From contig CACVBU010001102.1 of NCBI GenBank assembly GCA_902728285.1, positions 2,188,335 through 2,252,334 on the forward strand: a stretch of DNA of 64,000 bases. The letters are read 5' to 3'. Below are positions 21,701-30,778 of this stretch, in pieces. Both the position numbers and the translations under genes were made by a program. The first letter of the stretch is position 1; the number at the start of each line of letters is the position of its first letter. This DNA is from Clytia hemisphaerica (lineage: Eukaryota > Cnidaria > Hydrozoa > Leptothecata > Clytiidae). The notes under the pieces were generated by a model. It did not search any database. It worked only from the letters and a program-made list of their open reading frames with translations, and was not told the origin of the DNA.

Positions 21701-24700
21701 TTAGTTCCCACCAGTTCCCTTAATCCCAAGCTTTTTCAATCGGATGGAGTAAAACATGTAAAAAGAAATATAAAACGTAAAAACAACGTCTATTTATCGT
21801 CCATCATCACACCAAATTCCATAAGGCTCTATAAAGAGCAGTTATAGAAACAACACTCGCCCATGCCAATGTTTACTCTTTATTGCTATTTTGACGCTCT
21901 CTAATTCGACATTCTACTACTCGAACGCTCCCTTATTCGATAAATTTTAAAGTCCCAGTCATCAACAATTTCTCATAAACAACGCTCTATTATTCGATAA
22001 GCTCCCTTATTCGATGGAAATTCAATTCCCATTGAAGATCGAATTAGAGAGCGTCAACTGTATTTTGAAATCTGAACGATACGATTGGTTGATTTCGATC
22101 ACGTGTGCAGGTTTCAAGATAATACTCCAACAACTATTACACCTTTTTTTATAAGGCCCAGTAAATTTTTGATGAGGCTCGGCTGTTCTATATTTTTGGA
22201 ACCTTGAGCCTTAAAATGTTCTCATCCTGTTCTTAGTTAAAGGGTAAAATTGAGGTATTTTAGACTTTATACCCAAATTTTATTACATTGACCCCTAAAT
22301 TGCTTGAGACTGAGTGATTCTAGGCTTTTTAGAATTGCTCTTAAATTGTTAGTCTTATTTTTTGGCGATCTTGAGCCTCTATGTTCTTATGAAATAAAAT
22401 AAGAGTGTGTTCCATCTCGTTGCTCGGAAAATATTTAAAAACGAGGTTTTCGTAGTGCAAATATCCTGTTTAAAGTATCCAAACAAATAAACATAAAACA
22501 ATCAAGGATGCAGCTCTGGCGACCACTAAGGGTAGTGGTGGTTTCCTAGGATACATAGGCGAATGAAGGGTACGGGTAGGTACCAGGCTTATAGCAGGTG
22601 TCAAAATGTGATACTTATATAAGTATGAAGTGTATAGAAAATAGGATAAGAAAGGGTGCCTTTATGGAATCGGGAAGTCCCTGTAGTAAGGGTTGATAAA
22701 ATGAGAAAATTATTCGATTAGTGGTTGATAAAATAGGAAAATTTCAACTTTTTGCTGCTTGAAAGATCAAAATTTGTCAAATTTGTCCAAATAAGGGTCG
22801 AAAAATTCATCAAATTTTCCTTTTTGTTCCTCCTTTTGAATCCTGCTAAGGTTCCAAGACCCGAAATTCAGAATATTCCCGCACCTCGCGGATGAAAGCT
22901 GAGTTTTTTTTTTCTTCGTGATTTTTGATCATAATATTATTATTTTTACCGCAGAGCCATGCAAAGAAAACAACTGGAGAGAAAGCAAATGCATTAAAAT
23001 TTTCGAGCATCATTATTGCACAGTGGAAAAATACAAACCAAAATTAAAAGAAAATTGCTTCAAAACGTGTTATTGCGGTAAGTAAGCTTCAGCAAAACTT
23101 TTTGCACCAAGAACCCGTAAAAATTATCTTGAACTTTTAAAAGACATAAATTAATCATGCCAGAGGGCGGGACCATAAGGGTGCCGGGCATTTGCTAAAA
23201 AATAGCTTCGTTTGAGAGCAAGCAAAAGTTGGCGAGAGTGTGTTGATTAACCCATCCCGCAAAGAAACTTTCTTCCTACGCTTTCCTGACTCCAACGCTC
23301 ACATTACTCGTGTGGTGTCGCTCCAGCCTGGGGTGCCAATATAAAGACATATCACCACTAGTAATCAACCACTTTTCATTACCCAATAACCTGCATATTC
23401 GGGCAAGAATTATCTCAATTTCTTCGTAAACACTCCAGAAAGCTCGAGTAAAAAATTCGATGCGACAAGAGGTCAACTGTAAAGAGAACGTTAACTTCGA
23501 AACAACTCCCACCCTACCTACAGAGCTAACATCACTCTCGCCCCGTGTACACCAGGATTTATTTACGTTACTGATGGACGCCAGAGAATTGTCTGACGCC
23601 GTCAGTAAGCATTAAAAAGCTGATAAGTAATAGTTATCGGACATTTGCGAGTACAATATGAGAAATATTTTACGAGTTCCGAGATTTTTCCGTACAATAT
23701 TTTTCGAGCCTTTAGGGGAGGAAAATATACGGAACATCCGGAACGAGTGAAATATTTCCATATTGTACAAGCAAATGTCTGATACCTTATCGGGGAAAAC
23801 TTCGTCGGGGAAAAGTGACGAATATTTTTCCCCGACGAAAATTTTCCCCGGCCTTAATGCGCTTACCAAAACCAGCAAGTGACGAATATTTTCCCCGATA
23901 AGGTAACTGGTTTATCGGTGACCCAAAAAATGCACCTTTTTATGTTGGAAAAAAGCGCAGGGCACTTTTGTAACAAAGTGACGTTAGATTGCTTCTACCG
24001 CTACAATGCAACAACATCTTTTCGTCAATTTATATTTTGTACATGTAAAATACAAGATATATTGTACTCTTTTTACCCAATCAGATTGCAGATATTTTTT
24101 TGGATCGCCGATAATACGCAATACGTAAACATAACACACGTGTCAAGTTTTTGCCTAGTCAAGTTGCTGTTTTCGGATGTTGCAAATATTTTTTCAAGAG
24201 GACACTTTTTCCTGGGCGAAGATGTTTTTGGATTATGAGTGATTCATACCAGGCCCTAAATCTACAGAAAGTCCAAAATTCAATACCGTAGAAAGTACAA
24301 CGACGTCGTTTAAACGTTCATCTAATGTACGTTGCGAGCATAAGATAAACGTTGAAACAACGTTGTGTGCGAGCTGGGAAAAGATACAAGTGAAACATAT
24401 TTTGGTTTTGGGTAGGAATCGGGATCCTAGATCTACTAGAAAAATATTTGACTTACGGTATATCCATTGGTAGTTTACTAGATTTCTTCTTCACTTTCGT
24501 TTGTTGACAGGTGAATTTGCGGCACCTCTTTGCGAATTCGACGTTGAAGGATGCTGCTGGGATCGAACTTCGTTAGCTAGAGAAGGCTGTAAAGGTAAAG
24601 AAAAAAATTAAACTTTGGTTAGGCTATTCTAAGATGCTGTATATAGTGGTCATTGACGCTGTTTGCTGCACAGGCGATGCCCACTCGCAGCGGTTCACTT

Positions 24701-26711
24701 AGTAAGTGAATGAACCTTCGCCCGGGTCAACCCATGCCATGTGAGGGGAATTGGGTAGTCAGTTCAAGGTGCTGACAGGGTGCTAATTGAAAGCGTCTAT
24801 AGTTGTAAAAATAGGTCTCAAAGCCTCCTGCGACTCAACCAAATAGAACTAGAAATAGAAATAGAAAGGTTTGCTCGGATTAACAAAAATATTCGAATAT
24901 TAGAAGTTCGAATTAGTATGGAGAAGCGACTTGAATCCAAATCCTAAAATACAAAAAATATTCTAGGGATGCGGCCAGTAAGAACTACTATATCATTTTC
25001 ACTGACAAAATTTAGAGAGTTTATTTAGCGCATTGCCTAATTTGCATTAAATTTCAAAAGATTAATATCTTTTTACTGGGTCTGAGAACCCCAGTTATTC
25101 CTCGAAAATAACCTCTTTAAGGACGGCTTTCAGTTTGTGGAGACATGTACCCTTTTTTGTTACCAAACAACATTCCACATTAAATCTAACGGAAGGTATC
25201 CTATCGAGTTTCTGTAATTCGAATATCATTTTAATTGCCCCCCTCCTTGAAATTCGAACTTGGGAGGATTTACTCCATCACCAACATTAGCGAGTTTATG
25301 TATGTGTGTTTTTCAGCGACGGAGACGGTAAGGTTCTAATTTGAGTAGATCCTGACCAGCTGAGGACGACGGTAAATCAGCACTTTTACCGTCCTCGATT
25401 TTGCGGGGCGGAATTGCGGGTTTTTCCAAATCGCTTCAGTCACTCTACCGTCCTCAAAAGTGCAAATACATAAACTCGGTATTATCTTCCAGCTTGCGGA
25501 GACATGCCACATGTTCGATTTTTATGTAAACAAGCCAAATGGAATCCTAAAGATGAATGCTTTCGACCACACAGTCTACCCTCTCGATGGTTTCAAAAGA
25601 ATTGTCCAGCATCATGTGGCTTATGCAGTAAGTAACTTAGACAATGTTCAGCAGTTACGGTTACGTTTTGTTCCGAAACAAGTGTGAACGTCAAAATTCG
25701 AAACGTCAAAAAAGAAGACGTTACAAAGCAAAACAAACCGAAACGGGTTTGCTCCACTATTTTCATCGGAACGGAACTGCTCTGTTTTCTTGCTCCGAAA
25801 CGTCCCGAAACCAATATGAACACACTCGGTCCGTAATGAAAATCATACCGGAGCTAAACGGAACAGTAACGTGTGTTCATGGTTTTCACAATTAGTTTAT
25901 AGCCCATTAATTGCTACTGGTATCATATGAAATCCCTCAATTTTTTCAGTCCTGTACCTATAGGTCTTGAACTAGGAGAGCCGCGACCCTGCCCTACCCA
26001 CGGCTATAGAAGAAGTCTTAACCTTTCTTAAGCCAGAGGCCTTAAGATTTGCACCATACCTTTAGAATGACAGATTGAATATAGCGCTTACTTTGTTTTC
26101 ACGTAGCATATTTTTTGATAATTGGGGATGGCTTTATTTTTTCCTATGAAAGAGCTACCAGCTGGCACACAACGTTTTAACGTCCATTTAAAGTTGTATG
26201 GATGTTGTGAACATTAGATGTACGTTCAAACAACGTTGTATGTCAGCTGGGTTACCAAGTATACCTTAAGCAGTATGGCGTTCTAAATCTATAGAATGCT
26301 ATGACCTTAAGGGAAATTAATTTGGCGAATGGCCGAAAAAGTTTTTTTTTCATAGAGAATTTAATTTGGCGGATGAAGGAAATCTTTGTCCAAAAAACGC
26401 CATTGAATATGAAAAAACCTGCTTTAAGGCCTGAATAGCACACATAAATACAAATAAATTTAATTTTACAATAATTTAAATTTGGCGGGAATTTAATTGG
26501 GCGGATTGTTGGAAAATTTGAATCCGTCAAATTTTCTTCCCGTCAAAGTTTCTCCCCTCAAGGTATCAATGAAATTTCATTTATTTTCACAGATAATTGT
26601 CGAGATTTTGTACAATTTGAAGACGATTGTCTACAATGGGTTGAAGAAGGGAAATGCGAAGAACCGGTCAACAAAATCAGATGTCAAAAATCGTGTGGTA
26701 TTTGTTCTTAA
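18692..26711 (+). CDS. secreted protein with four ShKT modules, nine exons
   Basis: Model built by hand. Exons: 18692-18794, 19074-19115, 19511-19540, 19939-19998, 20972-21079, 22955-23077, 24511-24594, 25493-25627, 26593-26711, with GT-AG at every junction. All eight introns are phase 1 and the sum is 804 nt, giving 267 residues and a TAA stop. Residues 1-22 form a signal peptide (MKLKVTLNIIMLLLTTANIA then YG). Exons 2-4 encode a short acidic linker. Exons 5, 6, 8 and 9 each carry a six-cysteine ShKT module; exon 7 adds a GCCWD segment in front of the third. The protein is expected outside the cell. ShKT modules occur in animal matrix proteins, proteases and venom peptides; several in tandem with no enzyme domain suggest a structural or binding role, which I cannot specify. 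It is a paralogue of the minus-strand gene at 30576-33893. AATAAA signals lie at 26710 and 26937. Untranslated exons were not sought. Confidence 0.85.
19143..19393. mobile_element. MITE in gene A intron 2, CACCYCTGTSTCA ends
   Basis: Left end TTCACACCTCTGTGTCAGAG and right end GATTGAGACAGGGGTATTGA are inverted. A related copy begins TAACACCCCTGTGTCACAG at 36745. The hairpin at 55807-56128 has the same first 14 bases (ACACCCCTGTCTCA). Confidence 0.6.
20083..20165. mobile_element. partial MITE of the AAGAACA/ACGTGT family (gene A intron 4)
   Basis: TTTCTTAAGAAAATGGGG ... AAGCCTTAAACTGTTCTT ... ATTCTTAATATTTTTGCCG matches the middle of the full copies. Confidence 0.55.
20389..20562. mobile_element. 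pogo/Tigger-like MITE, CTTTAACTCGAA subtype
   Basis: Starts TATAGTAAATTCTCTTTAAC and ends GTTATCGAGACG-TGTA, with ACTCGAA repeated through the left half. A shorter relative is at 34612-34679. The frame at 20291-20545 is inside and not coding. Confidence 0.6.
20570..20680. mobile_element. partial pogo/Tigger-like MITE
   Basis: TTGACGCTCTCTAATTCGATC through GTTTATGAGAGTTTCTTG, then GACGGGGACTTT; the other half is missing. Confidence 0.6.
20866..20942 (+). repeat. telomere-like interstitial repeat
   Basis: Tandem GGTTAGGATTAGGGTTAGGA with interspersed TTAGGG and TTAGGA units, degrading rightward into GGTTAGAGTTAGG. It sits 30 nt before gene A exon 5. Confidence 0.8.
20972..21079 (+). CDS. ShKT gene A exon 5, first ShKT module
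   Basis: Residues 79-114. Six cysteines at 80, 87, 94, 107, 111 and 114, with the family signature M-K-x-x-C-R-x-T-C-G-x-C at the end. The exon is exactly 108 nt and phase 1 at both sides, so the module is a self-contained shuffling unit. Acceptor TTTTAG, donor GTGAGA. Confidence 0.9.
21184..21295. mobile_element. partial pogo/Tigger-like MITE (gene A intron 5)
   Basis: CAGTTGATGCTCTCTAGGG ... GTTTATGAGAGTTTCTTGTTG ... TCATCGAATAATGGAGCG; no right terminus. Confidence 0.6.
21890..22062. mobile_element. pogo/Tigger-like MITE (gene A intron 5)
   Basis: TTGACGCTCTCTAATTCGAC at the left and CGAATTAGAGAGCGTCAACTG-TA at the right are inverted repeats. The interior has TTATTCGATAA motifs in both halves. 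Confidence 0.8.
22141..22405. mobile_element. MITE, AAGAACA variant subfamily
   Basis: Begins ACCTTTTTTTATAAGGCCC, contains GGCTCGGCTGTTCTATATTT and AAGGGTAAAATTGAGG, ends GTTCTTATGAAATAAAATAAG. The reverse complement of this arrangement is at 43550-43760. Confidence 0.65.
22955..23077 (+). CDS. ShKT gene A exon 6, second ShKT module
   Basis: Residues 115-155. Cysteines at 117, 127, 136, 149, 153 and 155. The last spacing is Y between C5 and C6 instead of the usual two residues, and the glycine after C5 is replaced. Lysine-rich. Acceptor ACCGCAG, donor GTAAGT. Confidence 0.9.
23240..23545. repeat. inverted-repeat segment in gene A intron 6
   Basis: GGCGAGAGTGTGTTGATTAA near 23233 and a complementary CACTCTCGCC near 23530-23543 suggest a palindromic element. 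It has a GC-richer interior, which produces the minus frame at 23276-23512. No domain in that frame. Boundaries uncertain. Confidence 0.35.
23783..23905. mobile_element. MITE, TACCTTATCGGGGAAAA ends
   Basis: TACCTTATCGGGGAAAA at the left, TTTTCCCCGATAAGGTA at the right. Inside, GTGACGAATATTTTTCCCCG motifs repeat. Second copy at 53713-53842. Confidence 0.85.
24298..24378. mobile_element. CCCAGCTGGCAC fold-back, left end decayed
   Basis: Right side intact (GATAAACGTTGAAACAACG, TTGTGTGCGAGCTGGG); the left terminus has lost the CCCAGCTGGCAC motif. Confidence 0.75.
24511..25627 (+). CDS. ShKT gene A exons 7-8, GCCWD plus third ShKT module
   Basis: Exon 7 (24511-24594, residues 156-183) has LCEF, then GCCWDRT and GC; exon 8 (25493-25627, residues 184-228) has cysteines at 185, 195, 206, 221, 225 and 228 in ShKT spacing. 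The order LC-xx-GCCxD-x-GC-xx-C-x-D...CG-x-C is the same as in gene B exon 3, where no intron divides it. An 11-nt GT-AG-flanked stretch at 25317-25327 in the intron would shift phase and is not used. Confidence 0.85.
24633..24867 (+). mobile_element. tRNA-derived SINE, head deleted (gene A intron 7)
   Basis: Has an A-box-like GTATATAGTGGTCATTGACG but the B box is deleted. The core CCTTCGCCCGGGTCAACCCA ... AATTGGGTAGTCAG is intact, as is the 3' tail CTCAACCAAATAGAA followed by AAATAGAA repeats. Same family as 31906-32153 (minus) and 61902-62148. Confidence 0.85.
25288..25481. mobile_element. MITE, CGAGTTTATGTAT ends
   Basis: CGAGTTTATGTATGTGTG at the left; GCAAATACATAAACTCG at the right. GACGGTA and TACCGTCCTC motifs recur inside. 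The right end lies 12 nt before the first base of gene A exon 8. A partial copy is at 40244-40331. Confidence 0.7.
26025..26110 (+). repeat. dispersed repeat shared with 53027-53105
   Basis: GCCTTAAGATTTGCACCATA ... TGACAGATTGAA ... CTTTGTTTTCACG matches 53032-53095 in order. Confidence 0.6.
26157..26251. mobile_element. CCCAGCTGGCAC fold-back element (gene A intron 8)
   Basis: ACCAGCTGGCACACAACG to CGTTGTATGTCAGCTGGG. Slightly shortened copy. Confidence 0.85.
26262..26565. mobile_element. MITE, TACCTTAAGGG / TTTGGCGG type (gene A intron 8)
   Basis: Left end TACCTTAAG (26262) with a second TGACCTTAAGGGAAATTAAT at 26302; right end AGTTTCTCCCCTCAAGGTA at 26565. AATTTGGCGGA-type motifs recur inside, as TTTCGCGG motifs do in 356-751. 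The left boundary is uncertain. Confidence 0.55.
26593..26711 (+). CDS. ShKT gene A exon 9, fourth ShKT module and stop
   Basis: Residues 229-267. Cysteines at 231, 241, 250, 259, 263 and 266, with the W-x-x-x-G-x-C segment (W244, G248, C250) typical of ShKT. Serine then TAA. The exon lies 27 nt after the terminus of a MITE (26262-26565). Confidence 0.9.
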
Positions 26712-27240
26712 TAAAGAACGAGGAAAAACAAAGCATTATGGGGGTGTGCCGTTAGAGGTTGGGACGGGTAACTTTTTAACCTCCTCTATTCCCAGATAAA
26801 ACCCATTTAGAGTCACTTTCTTCGCAAATTTGGGCTAGATTTATAGGTGTACGTTAATTTAATAGTTAAATAAATTTTATTTGTAATATTTCACTCTATT
26901 TGTAGATATCTATAGTTTTGAGAAGATTTCAAGCACAATAAAATTTTAAGAACGTCCTAATAATACAAATGATACGAAATTTTAACTGTCACTATTGTTA
27001 CCATGTTCGGGAGCACGGGAGTCCTACAACCTGTTAAGTTATTAAGGGCGTGTGGTGGGCGTAATGGCAAAATGGAGGATTTTGTGGCTTGAATTTTCAA
27101 TGAAATAGCACGAGTCTGAAAATGAACTTTTGGCGTGATCGTGAATTCAAGATTCTAAGTCGTGAGTTTTTACATCTCGTCAAAAGAGATCGTCAAAATT
27201 AAAAGATTTCGAAAGTTTTCTCAATCGCTCCCCATCATAG
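26712..27240. other. gene A 3' flank
   Basis: Contains AATAAA at 26710-26715 and 26937-26942, either of which could serve as polyadenylation signal for the ShKT gene A. No other gene. Confidence 0.5.
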
Positions 27241-27290
27241 TCTGTACACAGACCCAAAAACTACGGCTAATTTCAAAAGTCATTGCTGTA
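27241..27290 (+). repeat. dispersed repeat shared with 50252-50340
   Basis: ACACAGACCCAAAAACTACG followed by GCTAATTTCAAAAGTCATTG. At 50252 the same text follows a MITE target duplication. A GTGAGATACACTCTGGTACA segment occurs at 27480-27500 and again at 50308-50328, so the repeat probably spans about 250 bp here. Confidence 0.6.
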
Positions 27291-27599
27291 GAGGGTCTGT
27301 TGTCATTATCTTGATTTGAGATTTTTCAAACCGACCACTGCGATGGAGTGCAGGTTAGAGAGGGGAGACGACGAGATAAGTGTTGCTACTTTTTAATCAT
27401 ACTTCATCGCAGAGGTTTCCGCACAGGAATTCTTTTATCAAACTTACGATACACACATAGTGTACTACGAAGCGATAAACGTGAGATACACTCTGGTACA
27501 GAACATCCCCATCATGGCAAGGGTAAGGTAACATTCAGGCTTTCAAAATCCTCATTCCTGGGAATGTTGGTATGTTTCGTAGTAAGTAATCTCTTTCTA

Positions 27600-27960
27600 A
27601 TACGAACCTCTATAATTCGATATTAATCTCCTCCGCAGAAAATTAGTTTAACCTTTCAAAGCCGCTTACTTTTTTGAAAAAAGCCAAAAAGTTCATCATT
27701 TTTTTCTGGAAATTTATTCTTTCAAAGGCAATTTCTCGACCAGGAAAAACGATTCAGGTATCAACTTTGGTATCGTTGGAAAGCTCTTTCTCTCAGCTAC
27801 AAAAAAATTCTTTTTCTCTGAATCTCAAGTGGTCAGGAGTTATGACCAAAAGACTGTGTATCGGTAAAATGGCCTTTTCAAAACGTATATATACGTATTC
27901 TGGCTTCTAAGGGTTAAAGTACTTTCTATAATTCGAATCTTTCTATTCAAATCAATGTCT
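27600..27960. mobile_element. pogo-like MITE remnant with a nested insertion
   Basis: CCTCTATAATTCGATATTAA at the left and ACTTTCTATAATTCGAATC at the right resemble the pogo-like MITE. Between them 27648-27916 is bounded by TTTAACCTTTCAAAGCC and GGCTTCTAAGGGTTAAA, inverted repeats of a second element. The frame at 27674-27910 is inside the second element. Confidence 0.45.
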
Positions 27961-27985
27961 TAGTCCCTTGAGGATCAAATGAGAC

Positions 27986-28050
27986 AGAGTATTAGGAACC
28001 GTATTGCAGCGGTAGAGCATCCAGCTACGGAACGCAAGGTTGTGGGTGGT
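27986..28050 (+). repeat. tRNA-like relic
   Basis: ACCGTATTGCAGCGGTAGAG and ACGCAAGGTTGTGGGTGG have the look of a tRNA 5' half with A box, then an altered T arm. No intact B box or acceptor stem; perhaps a SINE head. Confidence 0.35.
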
Positions 28051-29545
28051 TGTCAAACCAAAGATTTCCAAAACGGTACTTGATGCCTTATCTGTTTGAT
28101 TCTCAGCATTTAAGAGAAGGATCAAGGGAAAGTGGAGCAGTCCAGGGAGAAAGAGTGGCGCAGTCTCACTTACTACATATTTTTTCTTTAATAAGCATAA
28201 CGTTTATAAGCATATGCAGGCTCAGTTTTTGGTACCTAAACAATGGCTCTATTGTTTGAGAACAATAGAATGCTAAGCATAATGCGAGCCTGATGTAGGG
28301 GCAGACACTTGCTTATAAAAAAAAACAAGTAACAGAGAGACGATTGTATTTTAGATGATCAAAATCTTCCTAATTAATCATTAGCTATTTTAATTTCACA
28401 ATACCGCACGGAGTGGGAGGGGGGGTAAGAACTCCGGACAAAGGAGGATTTTAGCCGTACAGGTAAGAAAGTAAAGTGTTATATAAAGGAGAAAGAAAAG
28501 AAGAACATTTTTTAAATAAAGAATTTTTCGAGAATTTTTTTTTGCTGTTTTTTGTATTATTTCTTAAAAATTAAATACACAATTACAAATATTAACAGGT
28601 TATAAACGTTACCATCTCAAGGGAAGAGGATTTTATAGCACTAAAAGTATGAATTCAGAAATAAGAAAGCTTAGGTAAAATCTCAACTTTAAACAAATCA
28701 AAGTCAAACGGAGTTGAGTTAGATTTGTGATTTGTGTCACTGCACTGCGGATAATTGCTGAAAAAAGTATTTTATCCTGTTTTTTAAAAGTCACTTGCTT
28801 TTTAGAAAATTAATTGAGGATAAAGTTGTTATTTACAAATAGATTAAGTTAAAATGTAAAGAATAAGTCATTTAGTCAAGTGTCCGAGAAAAAAACATTG
28901 TTTGATTTGATTTTCGGACAAGTGACTTTTCACCGTTAATTTTATAAAGCACAAATGCTTTTACTTTGGCGTTTCTATATGGAAACAAATCGAAGGTCTA
29001 CTGAATTAAAATCATAATTAACTTACAAAAATACACAATTATAGATAACTCTTTGCTTGCGACGTCTTAAGAGTCTACTTATTCAAAGTACCTTTTCCAA
29101 TATACTGGTATCAAATATATCTTAGAATTGCAAGAAGAATTAGTCTGAAACGAAGAAGTCACAATATCACATATAGACAAGAAAAAAGTAGCATTTTCAA
29201 AATCGATTTTTGATTTTTCAGCCTCCAATAAACTGGCTAACGCGCACGCTTGCTAGGCATGTGACTTCACGCCATGATTTCTTCGTAAATTCCTTCAAAG
29301 TAAATAACTGACATGATTTACCTGTAGAAATACAGTAATGTAGTTCTGTTTGTTGGGACTAGCTAGCATAGTATAAATTTTGACGACGAAGCATTCTTGA
29401 AAGTTAAGTTTTTCTAGATTATCTTTTAAAGTGATGTAAAATTATTATTAAATCTTGTTAAATTAAATAATAATGATAATAATGAGTTGTTAGCTTTTTA
29501 TAAGAAATAATACCTTCAAACAGAAATGGTTCTACAGCTTCAAAG
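28051..29545. other. intergenic between the two ShKT genes, no gene
   Basis: AT-rich, few open frames. No repeat recognised from elsewhere in the window except short AT tracts. Confidence 0.5.
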
Positions 29546-29547
29546 TC

Positions 29548-29888
29548 CCGGGGGGGGGGGACACTGGGTTTGCGGACTGACGGTATGTGCGGGCCAAAAA
29601 TTGGCGTTTAAAATTGCACCCTTACAGTGCAGCAAAAACCAGTGAAAAACATACCCTTAGAGTGCATTTTCCCCCAAATATTTCGATCACTTTCGTGCAA
29701 AAAATGGTCAAAATTCTAGCATTTTTGGTCAAAATATCTAGATTTTTCAAGAATTTTCTGAAATTTCTACCCTTAGAGTGCATCTCTAGTTTTTCCAACC
29801 CTTACAGTGCATTTTAAACATATTAGAAAAGGTACCCTTAGGACCCGCACATACCCGTCGGTCCTTTTGCCCAGCTGCCCCCCCCCGG
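29548..29888. mobile_element. CCGGGGG MITE with 9-bp target duplication
   Basis: Bounded by the direct repeat TTCAAAGTC (29539-29547 and 29889-29897). Starts CCGGGGGGGGGGG, then GACGGTATGTGCGGGCC; ends GACCCGCACATACCCGTC, then CCCCCCCCCCGG. Inside are five spaced ACCCTTAGAGTGCA or CCCTTACAGTGCA motifs. 9-bp duplications are typical of Mutator-like elements; that assignment is inference. Confidence 0.85.
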
Positions 29889-30013
29889 TTCAAAGTCTAC
29901 CAGATCGTCTCTATCCCATCTAGGAATAGACTACCCTCTACCCTCTGTTCTCTGCGAAAAATATAAAAACTTTTTTTAATTTGTTTTATTGATGCTCTAG
30001 ATCCATTTCTGTA

Positions 30014-30111
30014 CCCAGCTGGCACACAACGTTGTTTCAACGTTCATTTAACGTTATATGGACGTTATGAAAATTACATAAACGTTGAAACAACGTTGTG
30101 TGACAGTTGGG
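30014..30111. mobile_element. CCCAGCTGGCAC fold-back element with TA flanks
   Basis: TA-CCCAGCTGGCACACAACG ... CAACGTTGTGTGACAGTTGGG-TA. Near-consensus copy; both sides have TA, which suggests a TA target duplication. Confidence 0.9.
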
Positions 30112-30575
30112 TAATTTTATAATAATATACCGTGTAGATGTTGCATAATTTATACATAATTTTACTTTAGTGAGTCTATTAGTTACTGTTTTATGGTAAT
30201 ATTTTTTCAGTTCAATATTAAGTGTTCATCCATGGAAAATGTTTACATCAAAAGATTCCATTATGGTTACCATTTTGAATAAGGTACAATCTTTGCTTCT
30301 TTCTGATTGGTTTGTTAAATGACCCAATCGGATAAAGTTTCATTGTTTTGGGCACTATCATAACCAGCTGAGTCCATTGTAAGGTATCTTTGGTGACGAC
30401 ATTTGATTGAAGTTCGGGCCCGTCGTTTACACTGTTTCTCTATTAAATTTCGCTTTTTTCATCATTTTATAAAATTTGTCATTGATAATATTTTCAAAAC
30501 ACAACGATATATAATATATAACAGAAACCCTTTTGAATAAACTTTCCCTCTATTCTTCGAATCGTCCCTAATCTT

Positions 30576-30778
30576 TTAAGTACTTTTCTTTAAATTTTGA
30601 TAATTGAAGCCATTACTAATACCGCTTGCAGGCATTGCGTCACAACGGCCGCATGTTTTTCTGCAATGTTCGTCCATAAGATTCGGTAAAGCACGGCACA
30701 GACCAGAATCTTTCCATCCTTCACAAAATTGTCCCATAGTGTCATCATCTTTGCACGGTGGACGATATTTGCCTTTTC
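30576..30778 (-). CDS. ShKT gene B exon 4, third ShKT module and stop
   Basis: Residues 251-317. Cysteines 259, 269, 278, 289, 293 and 296; W272 and G276 are conserved as in gene A exon 9; R-K-T-C-G-R-C closes the module. A 21-residue tail follows. Acceptor TTTTTTAG. Confidence 0.9.

Noticed and set aside
25317-25327. 11-nt micro-exon between gene A exons 7 and 8
   Set aside because: It would break the reading frame into exon 8, while direct joining of exon 7 to exon 8 preserves it. It lies inside a MITE.
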